From Maribacter ulvicola (GTDB taxonomy: Bacteria; Bacteroidota; Bacteroidia; Flavobacteriales; Flavobacteriaceae), in contig NZ_FTMA01000001.1 in NCBI RefSeq assembly GCF_900155985.1, positions 558,001 to 622,000 on the forward strand: a DNA stretch of 64,000 bases, in the 5' to 3' direction. Made by a program: the position numbers and the translations under genes. Each line of letters opens with the position of its first letter. Within the stretch, counting starts at the first letter, position 1. The notes beneath the pieces are model-generated. The model did not search any database and was not told the origin of the DNA. It was given only the letters and a program-made list of their open reading frames with translations. Positions 1 to 8,466 of the stretch are shown piece by piece.

Positions 1-873
1 ACTAATAGAAATGGTATTGGTGCACATTACGCTTGCTACGGCAGATGGGTTATAGGCTTCTACCAATGCATACATGTAATCTTCGTAATTCTCCGATGCA
101 ATCAAATAGTCCAAGAAACGTGCAATAGGTAAATTAGTAATGGCAAAAAGATTATGGAATTGAATATTAAAATCCTCTTTCAATGCTTTTTTAAAATCCT
201 TCTCCATGGCTGCTTGATCGCCTGGCAAATACGCTCCAGATGGGTTGTAAACCAAATCCAACTTTAAATCGCTACCCGGCATACCATAGCCTCTCTCATT
301 TAATTCTTGCAATGCCTTGATCGACTTGTCAAAAACTCCGTCACCTCTTTGCTTATCCGTTTTACCTCGGGTATAGTGTGGCATTGAAGAGATAACATGT
401 ACGTTGTGTTTTTTAAAGAAATCTGGTAGGTGATAATATTTTTTATTGGCCCTAATTATAGTCAGGTTAGATCTAACAATAAAGTCTTTAATCCCAGCTT
501 TTGCCGCCTCTTCTACAAACCACTCAAAATCAGGATTCATTTCTGGAGCACCACCGGTTAAATCTAGAGTATGTGCCCCAGTATTTTTAATGACTTCTAT
601 ACATTGCTGCATAGTTTCACGTGTCATTATCTCTTTACGGTCCGGACCTGCATCTACATGGCAATGCTCACAAACCTGATTGCACATGTAACCGACATTT
701 ATTTGTAAAATTTCCAGCTTTTTAGGTCGTAACGGAAAGTGACCAATTTCGGCAATTTTATCCTTAAAATAGGGTAACTCCCCATCAGCAAATATGCCTC
801 CGTTCAATATTTCTAATTGCTTGTTGGAAACTGCTAATTCGTTCCCTTTCGCTTTTAATGATTTTGTAGCCAT
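1..873 (-). CDS. arsS: Arsenosugar biosynthesis radical SAM protein ArsS (3' end beyond window)
   Basis: I see 291 codons from an ATG at 871-873 to the left edge without a stop, so the C-terminus is missing. Cys64, Cys68 and Cys71 form a radical SAM C-x3-C-x2-C [4Fe-4S] motif (YMCNQVCEHC), followed by HVDAGPDRKE and the segment LDLTGGAPEMNP, both typical of the radical SAM/Cys-rich family TIGR04167. ArsS transfers a 5'-deoxyadenosyl group to a trivalent dimethylated arsenical, an early step to arsenosugars. The family also has a C-terminal DUF3641 domain, which would lie outside. It is the last gene of the operon visible here, 320 bp after the phosphoesterase/AhpD fusion. The name rests on motif and context recognition; another TIGR04167-like enzyme is the main alternative. 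Confidence 0.85.
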   Translation of the reverse strand, partial: MATKSLKAKGNELAVSNKQLEILNGGIFADGELPYFKDKIAEIGHFPLRPKKLEILQINVGYMCNQVCEHCHVDAGPDRKEIMTRETMQQCIEVIKNTGAHTLDLTGGAPEMNPDFEWFVEEAAKAGIKDFIVRSNLTIIRANKKYYHLPDFFKKHNVHVISSMPHYTRGKTDKQRGDGVFDKSIKALQELNERGYGMPGSDLKLDLVYNPSGAYLPGDQAAMEKDFKKALKEDFNIQFHNLFAITNLPIARFLDYLIASENYEDYMYALVEAYNPSAVASVMCTNTISIS

Positions 874-879
874 TTTTTT

Positions 880-914
880 TTGTTGTTGGTTGATGGTTGT
901 TTGTTGTTCGTTTA
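880..914. repeat. Degenerate heptad array next to arsS start
   Basis: On the plus strand the units read TTGTTGT, TGGTTGA, TGGTTGT, TTGTTGT, TCGTTTA, five consecutive 7-mers. In the arsS mRNA sense they read as CAACAA-type units ending 6 bp before the ATG. Confidence 0.7.
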
Positions 915-1027
915 TTTTATTACGAATCAACAAACCCTTCAGCCTATTTTAATTTCTTTTTTAATAGATAGCAATTTCTATTTTGTAATATTTTGGAAAA
1001 GTAGTCATTGGCGAATATTGAGTAAAA

Positions 1028-1055
1028 CTAACAACCGACAACGAACAACTATCAA
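1028..1055. repeat. Degenerate heptad array (xxxxCAA)4
   Basis: Four consecutive plus-strand 7-mers all end in CAA: CTAACAA, CCGACAA, CGAACAA, CTATCAA. They are complementary in character to the array at 880-914. Confidence 0.7.
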
Positions 1056-1173
1056 TTAATATTACAACATTTAATTTCTTTTTTTACATGGATATTCATA
1101 GTGAATATTCCATTTGCAATATTTTTTAAACCAGCTTTAATTTCATTGTATTGATTATTGAAGAAGGCTGTTA

Positions 1174-1194
1174 CGAACAACCAACAACGAAATT
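1174..1194. repeat. Short heptad array at the phosphoesterase/AhpD gene 3' end
   Basis: CGAACAA, CCAACAA, CGAAATT abut the TAA stop (1194-1196, minus) of the upstream gene. This is the same unit type as at 1028-1055. Confidence 0.55.
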
Positions 1195-2399
1195 TACATG
1201 GATAATTTATTATACTTATTCATCATCTGTACACCATGTACCAATGTGGCGCCACTTTCAATGGCGGCACCTACATGAACGGCCTCCATCATCTCTTCTT
1301 TTGTAATTCCCTTTTGCAATCCGTCTTTAGTATAGGCATCAATGCAATAGGGGCACTTAACTACATGAGAGACAGCAAGGGCAATTAGTGACTTTTCCCT
1401 TGCACTTAGTGCGCCTTCTTCGAAAACCTTACCATAATAATCAAAAAATTTGGTCCCAAGCTCTTCGCTCCATTCTGTAATTTTTCCGAATTTTCTTAAA
1501 TCTGCTGGATCATAGTACGTATTTGCCATCTTTTTTTGTGTTTTAGGTTTTATTGAATTCTTTTCTTCTTGTTTAAAATAAATAGGGATTCCCTGTCCCA
1601 TTTTTTCTAGTTCGGGAAGTATTTCCATATTGTCCCAAATACCAGAGGTTAGCGTATCGCCATAAGCTTCTGGTAAATGGTTTTTATACATTAATTTCTG
1701 CGCGGTTTCAGCGTCATATTCAAAGGAGTGATGTGCGTAGGTAACTTCCCCATTTTCAATATCTAAAATCATATACCAAACCCGGGAGGTACCGTCATTT
1801 GCCGGCATACCTATTACACCAGGGTTCAGCCATAAGTTTTCTTTTATGGTTTGATGAAATGGCAAGCCACAATGTCCCGCAACAATGATATCACTTTCAG
1901 TGGTTGTAAAACAACGTTCTTTACTTACCGTAGCGTTTGACTTAAATACAAATTCTGAAGTATTGCCGTAATTTCCATGAACTACGGTAACGTTTTTTCC
2001 TCCATAATCAAAACTGATGTATTCTGGAATTTGCTTCATCCAATCTAAAGACTGTTGTGATAAATGCCCTTTGGTATATGGAAACCACATTTTAGAGAAA
2101 TCGTCGCAACGGCTACCACTTTTAAAATCGCACCCACAATCTTCGCTATCATTGGCAAGTTGCAATTCTACATTGCCAGCAATAGTAAGTGCTCCCCATT
2201 TTTGAAACAGTTGCACCGTTTCTTCGGGCTGTGCGCAGTAACCGGTAAGGTCACCGGTACTTATACAGTTCTTCGGTGAAATTCCAACTTCATTAGCAAT
2301 GGAAATCAATTTCTCCAAAGCTTGAAGGTTACTATACACTCCTCCAAAAAGCAATAGCTTTCCGTTCTTGGTGCCCATATGTTTTATTTCTTTATCCAT
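1194..2399 (-). CDS. Degenerate metallophosphoesterase domain fused to an AhpD-like (arsenosugar-associated) domain
   Basis: This is a 401-residue protein. The N-terminal ~240 residues follow the YfcE/calcineurin-like phosphoesterase plan, with TGDLTGY, AGNVE, VHGN and AGHCG still visible. Several metal ligands are replaced: the first D-x-H reads GVY (Gly20, Tyr22), GNH[D/E] reads GNVE, and GHxH reads GHCG. Cys88, Cys90 and Cys98 form a C-x-C-x7-C patch absent from ordinary phosphoesterases as I know them. The last ~110 residues are a carboxymuconolactone decarboxylase/AhpD-like domain with the thiol pair CPYC, matching the arsenosugar-associated peroxidase-like family TIGR04029. The start is ambiguous: 2399 overlaps the symporter gene by 16 bp, 2378 would leave a 5-bp gap, and an upstream ATG at 2441 is less likely. 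I infer thiol chemistry on arsenicals rather than phosphatase activity. Confidence 0.8.
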   Translation of the reverse strand: MDKEIKHMGTKNGKLLLFGGVYSNLQALEKLISIANEVGISPKNCISTGDLTGYCAQPEETVQLFQKWGALTIAGNVELQLANDSEDCGCDFKSGSRCDDFSKMWFPYTKGHLSQQSLDWMKQIPEYISFDYGGKNVTVVHGNYGNTSEFVFKSNATVSKERCFTTTESDIIVAGHCGLPFHQTIKENLWLNPGVIGMPANDGTSRVWYMILDIENGEVTYAHHSFEYDAETAQKLMYKNHLPEAYGDTLTSGIWDNMEILPELEKMGQGIPIYFKQEEKNSIKPKTQKKMANTYYDPADLRKFGKITEWSEELGTKFFDYYGKVFEEGALSAREKSLIALAVSHVVKCPYCIDAYTKDGLQKGITKEEMMEAVHVGAAIESGATLVHGVQMMNKYNKLSM

Positions 2400-3724
2400 G
2401 TAGGTATTATATAAACGAGTAGGCAACATAAAATGCCCCAAAAATTAATCCATAATAAATTGGCATATTTGCCGGTCGTAAAAATTAAATCACTTGGAAA
2501 CCAGTTGAAAATTAAGAGGAAACCAAAAATCAATCCGCTGAATACACTTAAATGAAAACTGATTTTAGGCGCATTACCTTTCCAAAAAAGGAAAACGGGA
2601 GTTAAACCGATGACCATGGTACCACTAATAGTTGTTGCCGATAGAATTTCTGCATCTAAAAATACCGGAACCGTACCCAAAACCGCAACAGCTACCATAG
2701 ACCACCGACCAAATTTTAAAGTGTTGCCAAGGTTTAGGTCAAGCGCCAATAACTTTGAAAATGATGAAAAGGTAGAATCTAATGTTGACGCTGCCGAGGT
2801 AATCATAATAAAATTGATGACCAATAATATCATTGTTCCAAATGCCTTACCAACTTGTACTGCTGCCTGACCTTGCATGCCTTGAGATTGGGCATAAACA
2901 CCAATGATGCTAAACAGAATAATACAAATAGCACCAAGAACACTTGCCCATAAAAAACTTTTCAATGTTACTTTCGGACTACTGATAAACCCTCTGTCCG
3001 TTAATACGGGATCATGAAAGGGATAACTGAAAGATTGCAATAAGGCTGCGAACAATAAATTCAAACCTGTTTCAAAGGACCAAATGCCAGAATTTAATAC
3101 CTCTGTCGTGCTTATAGCATTGTCATTTCCAAAAATAGTGAACAATATTACCGCTAATAACACTGAGAAAAGTCCCATTTGGACAACATCGGTAAAAATG
3201 GAGCTGCTCATGCCTCCTTTCAATACATAGGATAAAGTAAGCGCGGTAAATATTAAAATGGACCAATAATAAGCGCTGGTACCCATATCACCAAAGTACG
3301 AGCCTATGACCATAGTGTTGCTCCATACTTCATTGAACAAACGAAATGCAATCAAGATAGAGAATATGGTTACTGCAGTTTTACCAAATTTAGAAGATAA
3401 GAAATGATGGATACTGGTGTATTTACCATGCAGCCTCATTTTATAGATGACGATACCCGCTACGGCAAATGATAGATAATATCCTGCATAGGCAACACCA
3501 CCCACAATACCGAAGTCCAATCCTAAGTTTGCGGCGTTGGTTATACTCTTGGCGAATATCCAAGAAATAATCAAACTACCCATTAACATGAACGTATTGG
3601 GTGCTTTTTTCTTTTGTACCGCTTTAAAAAACTGATTGGTATCTTTAGCCCATGGAGACATAAAGAACAACATCAAACTTGATGCTATCACTAATCCCCA
3701 TTGCCAAATTTGTACTTCAGTCAT
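2384..3724 (-). CDS. Sodium:solute symporter family transporter
   Basis: The protein has 446 residues and about twelve or thirteen hydrophobic segments. Its family features are those of the SSS/SLC5 group: an N-terminal helix, then a SWIFAKSITNAANLG-type unwound helix and conserved glycines in GGMSSSIFTDVVQMG. It is an inner-membrane carrier that should use the Na+ gradient. The substrate cannot be read from sequence. It lies between the SusD gene (53-bp gap with a perfect 7-bp tandem repeat) and the phosphoesterase/AhpD fusion, with which it overlaps by about 16 bp, so it is probably translated with that protein. The context suggests uptake of a compound delivered by SusCD, perhaps an organoarsenical, nucleoside or sugar. 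That is inference. Confidence 0.85.
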   Translation of the reverse strand: MTEVQIWQWGLVIASSLMLFFMSPWAKDTNQFFKAVQKKKAPNTFMLMGSLIISWIFAKSITNAANLGLDFGIVGGVAYAGYYLSFAVAGIVIYKMRLHGKYTSIHHFLSSKFGKTAVTIFSILIAFRLFNEVWSNTMVIGSYFGDMGTSAYYWSILIFTALTLSYVLKGGMSSSIFTDVVQMGLFSVLLAVILFTIFGNDNAISTTEVLNSGIWSFETGLNLLFAALLQSFSYPFHDPVLTDRGFISSPKVTLKSFLWASVLGAICIILFSIIGVYAQSQGMQGQAAVQVGKAFGTMILLVINFIMITSAASTLDSTFSSFSKLLALDLNLGNTLKFGRWSMVAVAVLGTVPVFLDAEILSATTISGTMVIGLTPVFLFWKGNAPKISFHLSVFSGLIFGFLLIFNWFPSDLIFTTGKYANLLWINFWGILCCLLVYIIPTWIKK

Positions 3725-3739
3725 AAATTTATTTTTATT

Positions 3740-3774
3740 CCTAACTCCTAACTCCTAACTCCTAACTCCTAACT
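3740..3774. repeat. Perfect 7-bp tandem repeat, five copies of CCTAACT
   Basis: Five uninterrupted copies fill 35 of the 53 bp between the susD-like stop and the symporter start. On the mRNA strand the unit is AGTTAGG. Confidence 0.9.
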
Positions 3775-3777
3775 TTG

Positions 3778-5205
3778 TTACTCATCCCACCAAACAGCCA
3801 CATTTATACTATTGCCTTCCGTGTTATTTGAAGCTTCGGTATAATTCGCATTATTTAAAGCTTCTTCCTCAGCAGGATAAGGCATGCGTATGGGAATTAA
3901 ATCATTGTTCAAACTAGCGGAAATTGTTTTCAATTTTGGGAAACCTGTTCTTCTATATTCTATCCATCCTTCATAACCGTTTATACTATTTGCAATCCAT
4001 TTCTGAGTGATGATGTTTTGTAATGCATCTCCATTAGCGAAATTGGCATCCACCGTTAAATATTCTTGAGGAAGGTCTACTTGCCAATATTCAAATGCTT
4101 GGGTTATTCCCGTATTATAAAGACTTTCAGCTTCGGCAGTAATCAACCCTTTTTGAGCAGCTTCTGCCAATAAAAAATGCGTTTCCATACTTGTCATGAA
4201 GTTGGCGTCTAAAAGCCCTGTATTCTCTCTGAAAATAGTACCCAATAAAGAGTAATCAGCTAACGATACACCGGCAGATGCATCTATTCCGTTTAAAAGC
4301 CCATTGTATTCACCATCTAGACTGTTGGCAAAAGGTTGGTATAAGCGTGCGATACGTGGATCGTTTAAACCGGTCAAAATTTCATCCATCGTTTTAGAAA
4401 GTACGTAATTATTAAAATCACCAACCCTAAGTTGTGCAAGTCTAAAACTATTGGGCTCGCCATCGGTAAAGTTGAAAATGGCATTTTCCTCATTAGTATC
4501 AATGAAATTACCTTCATTTGCTATGGTCTGTAATTGAGAAGCCACATCTATCTTGTTAGATACACGCATTAAATATTTGATCTTTAATGAATTTGCAAAA
4601 CGGATCCATCCGTCTAAATCGCCATTAAATAAAATATCACCTTCTAACGCTATGGTTCCTGTATAGTTCTGTATGGCTAAAATTCCTTTATCTAGATTAT
4701 CGAATACACCACCTTCATCCATATAAATAGATTCTTGAGTGTCGTAGGTGGGAGTCACGGTTTCTGTATCTCCTTTAAATGCTTCTGAATAAGGAACGTC
4801 ACCAAATAAATCGGTTAAACCAGCCGCCATGTACGCTTTCATAATTCTTGCGGGACCTTCATAAACGGTATAAGCAGCATTCTCTTGAGACAAATTCAGT
4901 ATAATTTCATTATCCCTTAAATTCTGATAGAATATAGGCCACGGATTTCCTCCCAGTTGCGGTGATTTTAAATCATGCCTGTCAAATAAGTTAAAATCAA
5001 GAGCCGTGCTGTATTGACCTAACAGATTGCCTGCCGTAAAACCTTCATAAGACATTTGTTCACCGTAGTCATAGATAACCTGTCTCAACAATAGACTGGG
5101 TTGTACCGTAACCGGATCGTTAGTGTTCGTATTAATTTCTTCAAAATCTTTTGTGCAGCCAATGACCAACAATAAGATTAGAATGCTATATATATGTTTC
5201 ATCAT
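3778..5205 (-). CDS. SusD/RagB-like surface lipoprotein
   Basis: This 475-residue protein has a short lipoprotein signal ending LVIGC. Acidic residues and a lysine follow the cysteine (CTKDFEE), resembling the Bacteroidota lipoprotein export signal for display outside the cell. The body has the alpha-helical, TPR-like pattern of the SusD-like_2 group (e.g. RIMKAYMAAGLTDLFGDVPYSEA, an almost invariant stretch). SusD proteins cap the SusC barrel and bind ligand. It starts 7 bp after the susC stop and must be its partner. The ligand is unknown. The neighbours are arsenosugar genes rather than glycoside hydrolases, which is unusual for a SusCD pair. Confidence 0.93.
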   Translation of the reverse strand: MMKHIYSILILLLVIGCTKDFEEINTNTNDPVTVQPSLLLRQVIYDYGEQMSYEGFTAGNLLGQYSTALDFNLFDRHDLKSPQLGGNPWPIFYQNLRDNEIILNLSQENAAYTVYEGPARIMKAYMAAGLTDLFGDVPYSEAFKGDTETVTPTYDTQESIYMDEGGVFDNLDKGILAIQNYTGTIALEGDILFNGDLDGWIRFANSLKIKYLMRVSNKIDVASQLQTIANEGNFIDTNEENAIFNFTDGEPNSFRLAQLRVGDFNNYVLSKTMDEILTGLNDPRIARLYQPFANSLDGEYNGLLNGIDASAGVSLADYSLLGTIFRENTGLLDANFMTSMETHFLLAEAAQKGLITAEAESLYNTGITQAFEYWQVDLPQEYLTVDANFANGDALQNIITQKWIANSINGYEGWIEYRRTGFPKLKTISASLNNDLIPIRMPYPAEEEALNNANYTEASNNTEGNSINVAVWWDE

Positions 5206-5212
5206 CTTTTTC

Positions 5213-8200
5213 TTAAAAATTAAATCCGGCTTTAAAACCTATACTTCTTGTGGTAGCGTATGACATGTCTTCAACACCACTTATAAATCCTTGTCCTTGT
5301 ACCGCTAACTGCTCTGGGTCAAAATGTGGATTCTCCGTAATGGCAAACAAGTTCTTGCCAATTAGAGATAAACTCAACCTGGCATCTTGATTGAAAAAAC
5401 TAAGATTATCAAACGTATAACCAATGGATACTTGCCGTAGTTTTAAAAAGGAAGCATCATAGGTATTGTTTTCCTCATGGTTTCTGTCATAAAACTGACG
5501 ATAGTAACTTTCTGCAGTTACAGCAACGGTATTTGGAATATATTCAGGATTAGCAATAGTACCAGTATTTACAACGCCTTCTGGTACAATTCCTTCTTCT
5601 GGTCTGTTTGCAGTTTCTGCTAGTTGACCACCAACATTACCCAATGCCCTTGTTCTAGAAACAATGATACCGCCTTGTCGCCAGTCGAAAAGGAAACCCA
5701 TATTCCAGTTCTTATAATTAAATTGATTGTTGAAGCCTAGCATAAAATCAGGATTGTAATTCCCTAATTTTTGCAATTCGTTATCAGGAATGTATCTGCC
5801 TTCATCCGTTAAGATAAAATCACCATTTTCATTCTTAAGGTATCCTGTTCCGTATAGATCACCCACACGACCACCTTCTTCTGCCTGTAAAAATACCGTT
5901 TGGTTTTGACTGTCGTAAATTCTAGAATATGCCAGAGTTAATCGACCTTCGTCTTGTGGTAGGCTTTCTACCGTAGATCGGTTGATGCTAAAATTTAAGG
6001 TGCTGTTCCATTTTAAATTCTGACTTATAACCGGCGATATGCCCAAAATAATTTCTACACCTTTAGAACGAACTTCACCACCATTGACCACTTGTTGTGT
6101 ATAACCTGATGAAATACCAATAGGCAAAGAAATGATTTGATCTTTGGTTAATGCGTTATAGTAAGAAACATCAAAACGAACCTGGTCGCCAAACAATCTT
6201 ACATCTGCACCTACTTCAAATGAAGATGTTAACTCGGGTTGTAGATTCGCATTTGCAATCGTGTTTGAGTTACTAAAGGTTGGCTGACCATTAAAAGGAG
6301 TTTGCGCTACAAAAGCACCTGTAGTTTGATACGGATTTGTATCATTACCAACCTGCGCCCAACTTGCTCTTAGTTTTGCAAAGGAAATTGCTTTAGGTAA
6401 CTCAACCACTTCTGATAGTATAAAACTACTAGATACCGATGGATAAAAGAACGAGGTGTTATCTACCGAAAATGGAGTGGCTAAAGCACTGGACCAATCA
6501 TTTCTTCCGGTTATATCTAAGAAGAGGAAATTTTTATAACCAAATTTTGCTAGACCGTAAAAACTATTGATTCTTTTATTAGATTCAAACTCGAATACTT
6601 CAATTGGTGAAGCTGCATTAGATAACCTAAAAATACCCGGTTGTGCCAAACTTGTAGTTTGTGATTGTGATGTAAATGCTTTTTGATCTAATCTATTTCC
6701 TCCAAAGGAAACATCCACTTTAAAATCATTGAATTGATTGGTATAGTTTAAAAGAAAATCAGTATTCACTTCTCTAAAGAAAACATCATGTTCTGCATAC
6801 CCTCCATTTGCAAATCGGTTAGAACTGTAGGCTCTGCGCAATTGGCGTAGCTCGCTAGAATAATCCATTCCGGTACGGATAGATGCTGTTATATGGTTTG
6901 TAATATCATAGCTGGCCGAAATATTTCCAAAAACACGATCTCTATTAAAGGAGTTTCTGTTTTCATTAAGAATGAAATACGGATTATCGAAAAAGGTATA
7001 GTTATACGAATACTGTTGTGTACCCTCTAAACCGGGTTGCCAGTAATTTTTTAAATTTTCAATGTTTAAAGAACGCGGACCCCAAGCTACTAAAGAGTAA
7101 TTAGCATTTTCAGATCCATAACCATTAGAAGGTCTATTGTCGCTATTAGAATTAATGTAACTTATAGATGAATTGATGCGTAATTTATCAATCGGTTGAA
7201 AATTTAATCGAGTACTTATAGTTTGTCGGTCTAAATTAACCCCTGGTATTATAGATTCACTTCTTAAATCGGTAAATGAAAGTCGAAAGCTTCCTTTATC
7301 AAATCCGTTAGAAATAGCGATATTATTGATTAACGTTGTTCCGGTTTCGTAGAAATCTTTCAAATTATCAGGATTTGATTTAAACTCCGTCGGTGTTATG
7401 GTATTCCCGTTGTAAAGAGCAGTATCTCCACCTCGAACAATGGTACCATCTGCCAATGTCACGGGACTATCATATTGAGGAATAAGATTACCAACATCTA
7501 AACGTGGTCCCCAACTATACGTAATCAGGTCATTTGTTCCTCCACCTAATCCGTCTACAAAAGCAAATTCACCGGAGTTTCCTTGTCCGTATTCATTTTG
7601 AAAATCGGGCAGTTGAAAAGCTGAATCCACAAAAAAGCTAGTGTTGTAGCTTACGCCCAATCCTTTCGTATTCTTCCCGCTTTTGGTTTCTATGATGATT
7701 ACACCGTTGGATGCTCTTGTACCGTAAAGTGCAGCCGCACTTGGTCCTTTTAAAACCGATACTTCGGCAATATCATCGGGATTTACCTCCATTGCACTGT
7801 TTCCAAAATCTATTTCCTGAAATCCGGCTGCTGCCTCATTGGTAAAATTGAAGACCGAGTTATTATTGATAGGAACTCCGTCTACAATAAACAGGGGATT
7901 GTTATTAGAGAAAGATGCTTCGCCACGAATGGTGATTTTTGAAGAAGACCCCACGCCGGTTGCACCTTGGTTTATGGTTACACCTGCTAATTTCCCCGAA
8001 AGGTTGTCTAAAAAGTTCACTGATTTTACTTCAGTAACTCCTTTGGCATCTAGACTTTGCACCACATAACCCAATTCTTTGGTTTCTCGTTTTAAGCCTA
8101 ATGCGGTTAGTACCACTTCATCTAAAACTTCAGAAGAATCATTTAAAGTAATATTGATGGTTATGCGATTGTTGATTGAAACTAATTGAGTTTCGTATCC

Positions 8201-8416
8201 TAAAACTGAAAATTCTATTTCACCGTTAAGGTTGGGAACATCAATGGTATAAAAACCATTTTCATTGGTTATAGTTCCGGTTATGGTACCAGTTAATATA
8301 ATGTTTACGTACGGTATGGTATTTCCATCGGTATCGGTAACAATACCTGTAATTGTTTCTTGAGCATTGACCATGTTTATCATAAACACCGTCAACACTA
8401 GTAATAAGTGTTTCAT
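5213..8416 (-). CDS. SusC/RagA family TonB-dependent outer-membrane transporter
   Basis: This is 1067 residues, normal for the family. It has a signal peptide ending VNAQ, then a carboxypeptidase-regulatory-like domain (about residues 20-95) and the segment EVVLTALGLKRETKELGYVVQ. The plug domain contains DNLSGKLAGV and TRASNGVIIIETKSG, the SusC hallmark, and is followed by a long 22-strand-type barrel ending in an aromatic residue (KAGFNF). It imports a large or scarce ligand across the outer membrane using TonB and works with the adjacent SusD-like lipoprotein. No polysaccharide-degrading enzyme lies nearby. Together with ArsS and DUF2064 this points to a small-molecule substrate, though none can be named from sequence. 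Confidence 0.95.
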   Translation of the reverse strand: MKHLLLVLTVFMINMVNAQETITGIVTDTDGNTIPYVNIILTGTITGTITNENGFYTIDVPNLNGEIEFSVLGYETQLVSINNRITINITLNDSSEVLDEVVLTALGLKRETKELGYVVQSLDAKGVTEVKSVNFLDNLSGKLAGVTINQGATGVGSSSKITIRGEASFSNNNPLFIVDGVPINNNSVFNFTNEAAAGFQEIDFGNSAMEVNPDDIAEVSVLKGPSAAALYGTRASNGVIIIETKSGKNTKGLGVSYNTSFFVDSAFQLPDFQNEYGQGNSGEFAFVDGLGGGTNDLITYSWGPRLDVGNLIPQYDSPVTLADGTIVRGGDTALYNGNTITPTEFKSNPDNLKDFYETGTTLINNIAISNGFDKGSFRLSFTDLRSESIIPGVNLDRQTISTRLNFQPIDKLRINSSISYINSNSDNRPSNGYGSENANYSLVAWGPRSLNIENLKNYWQPGLEGTQQYSYNYTFFDNPYFILNENRNSFNRDRVFGNISASYDITNHITASIRTGMDYSSELRQLRRAYSSNRFANGGYAEHDVFFREVNTDFLLNYTNQFNDFKVDVSFGGNRLDQKAFTSQSQTTSLAQPGIFRLSNAASPIEVFEFESNKRINSFYGLAKFGYKNFLFLDITGRNDWSSALATPFSVDNTSFFYPSVSSSFILSEVVELPKAISFAKLRASWAQVGNDTNPYQTTGAFVAQTPFNGQPTFSNSNTIANANLQPELTSSFEVGADVRLFGDQVRFDVSYYNALTKDQIISLPIGISSGYTQQVVNGGEVRSKGVEIILGISPVISQNLKWNSTLNFSINRSTVESLPQDEGRLTLAYSRIYDSQNQTVFLQAEEGGRVGDLYGTGYLKNENGDFILTDEGRYIPDNELQKLGNYNPDFMLGFNNQFNYKNWNMGFLFDWRQGGIIVSRTRALGNVGGQLAETANRPEEGIVPEGVVNTGTIANPEYIPNTVAVTAESYYRQFYDRNHEENNTYDASFLKLRQVSIGYTFDNLSFFNQDARLSLSLIGKNLFAITENPHFDPEQLAVQGQGFISGVEDMSYATTRSIGFKAGFNF

Positions 8417-8441
8417 ATATAGCTTTGGACTGAGTTTTTAA

Positions 8442-8460
8442 TTATCCAACTTTTGGATAA
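8442..8460. other. Small perfect hairpin between DUF2064 gene and susC
   Basis: TTATCCAA and TTGGATAA flank a 3-nt loop. No T-run follows, so it is not a clear terminator; it may shape the susC leader. Confidence 0.4.
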
Positions 8461-8466
8461 AGAGGG

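Larger units (their letters stand above)
874..1193 (-). other. 320-bp intra-operon spacer upstream of arsS with heptad repeats and a hairpin
   Basis: There is no gene here. The spacer holds three blocks of degenerate 7-bp units (880-914, 1028-1055, 1174-1194). On the transcribed strand the two distal blocks are GTTG-rich and the block beside the arsS start is CAAC-rich, so they can pair. Between them 1088-1113 forms a bulged hairpin, ATGGATATTCA/TGAATATTCCAT around TAG. I see no clear TAnnTTTG promoter on the minus strand. Whether arsS is cotranscribed with the upstream gene is therefore inferred only from strand and theme. Confidence 0.6.

Noticed and set aside
446-679. Plus-strand open frame of 77 codons
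   Set aside because: It lies opposite the arsS coding frame, whose radical SAM motif is clear; it has no recognisable feature.
880-1194. CRISPR array
   Set aside because: The repeats are contiguous 7-mers without spacers of constant length and without cas genes.
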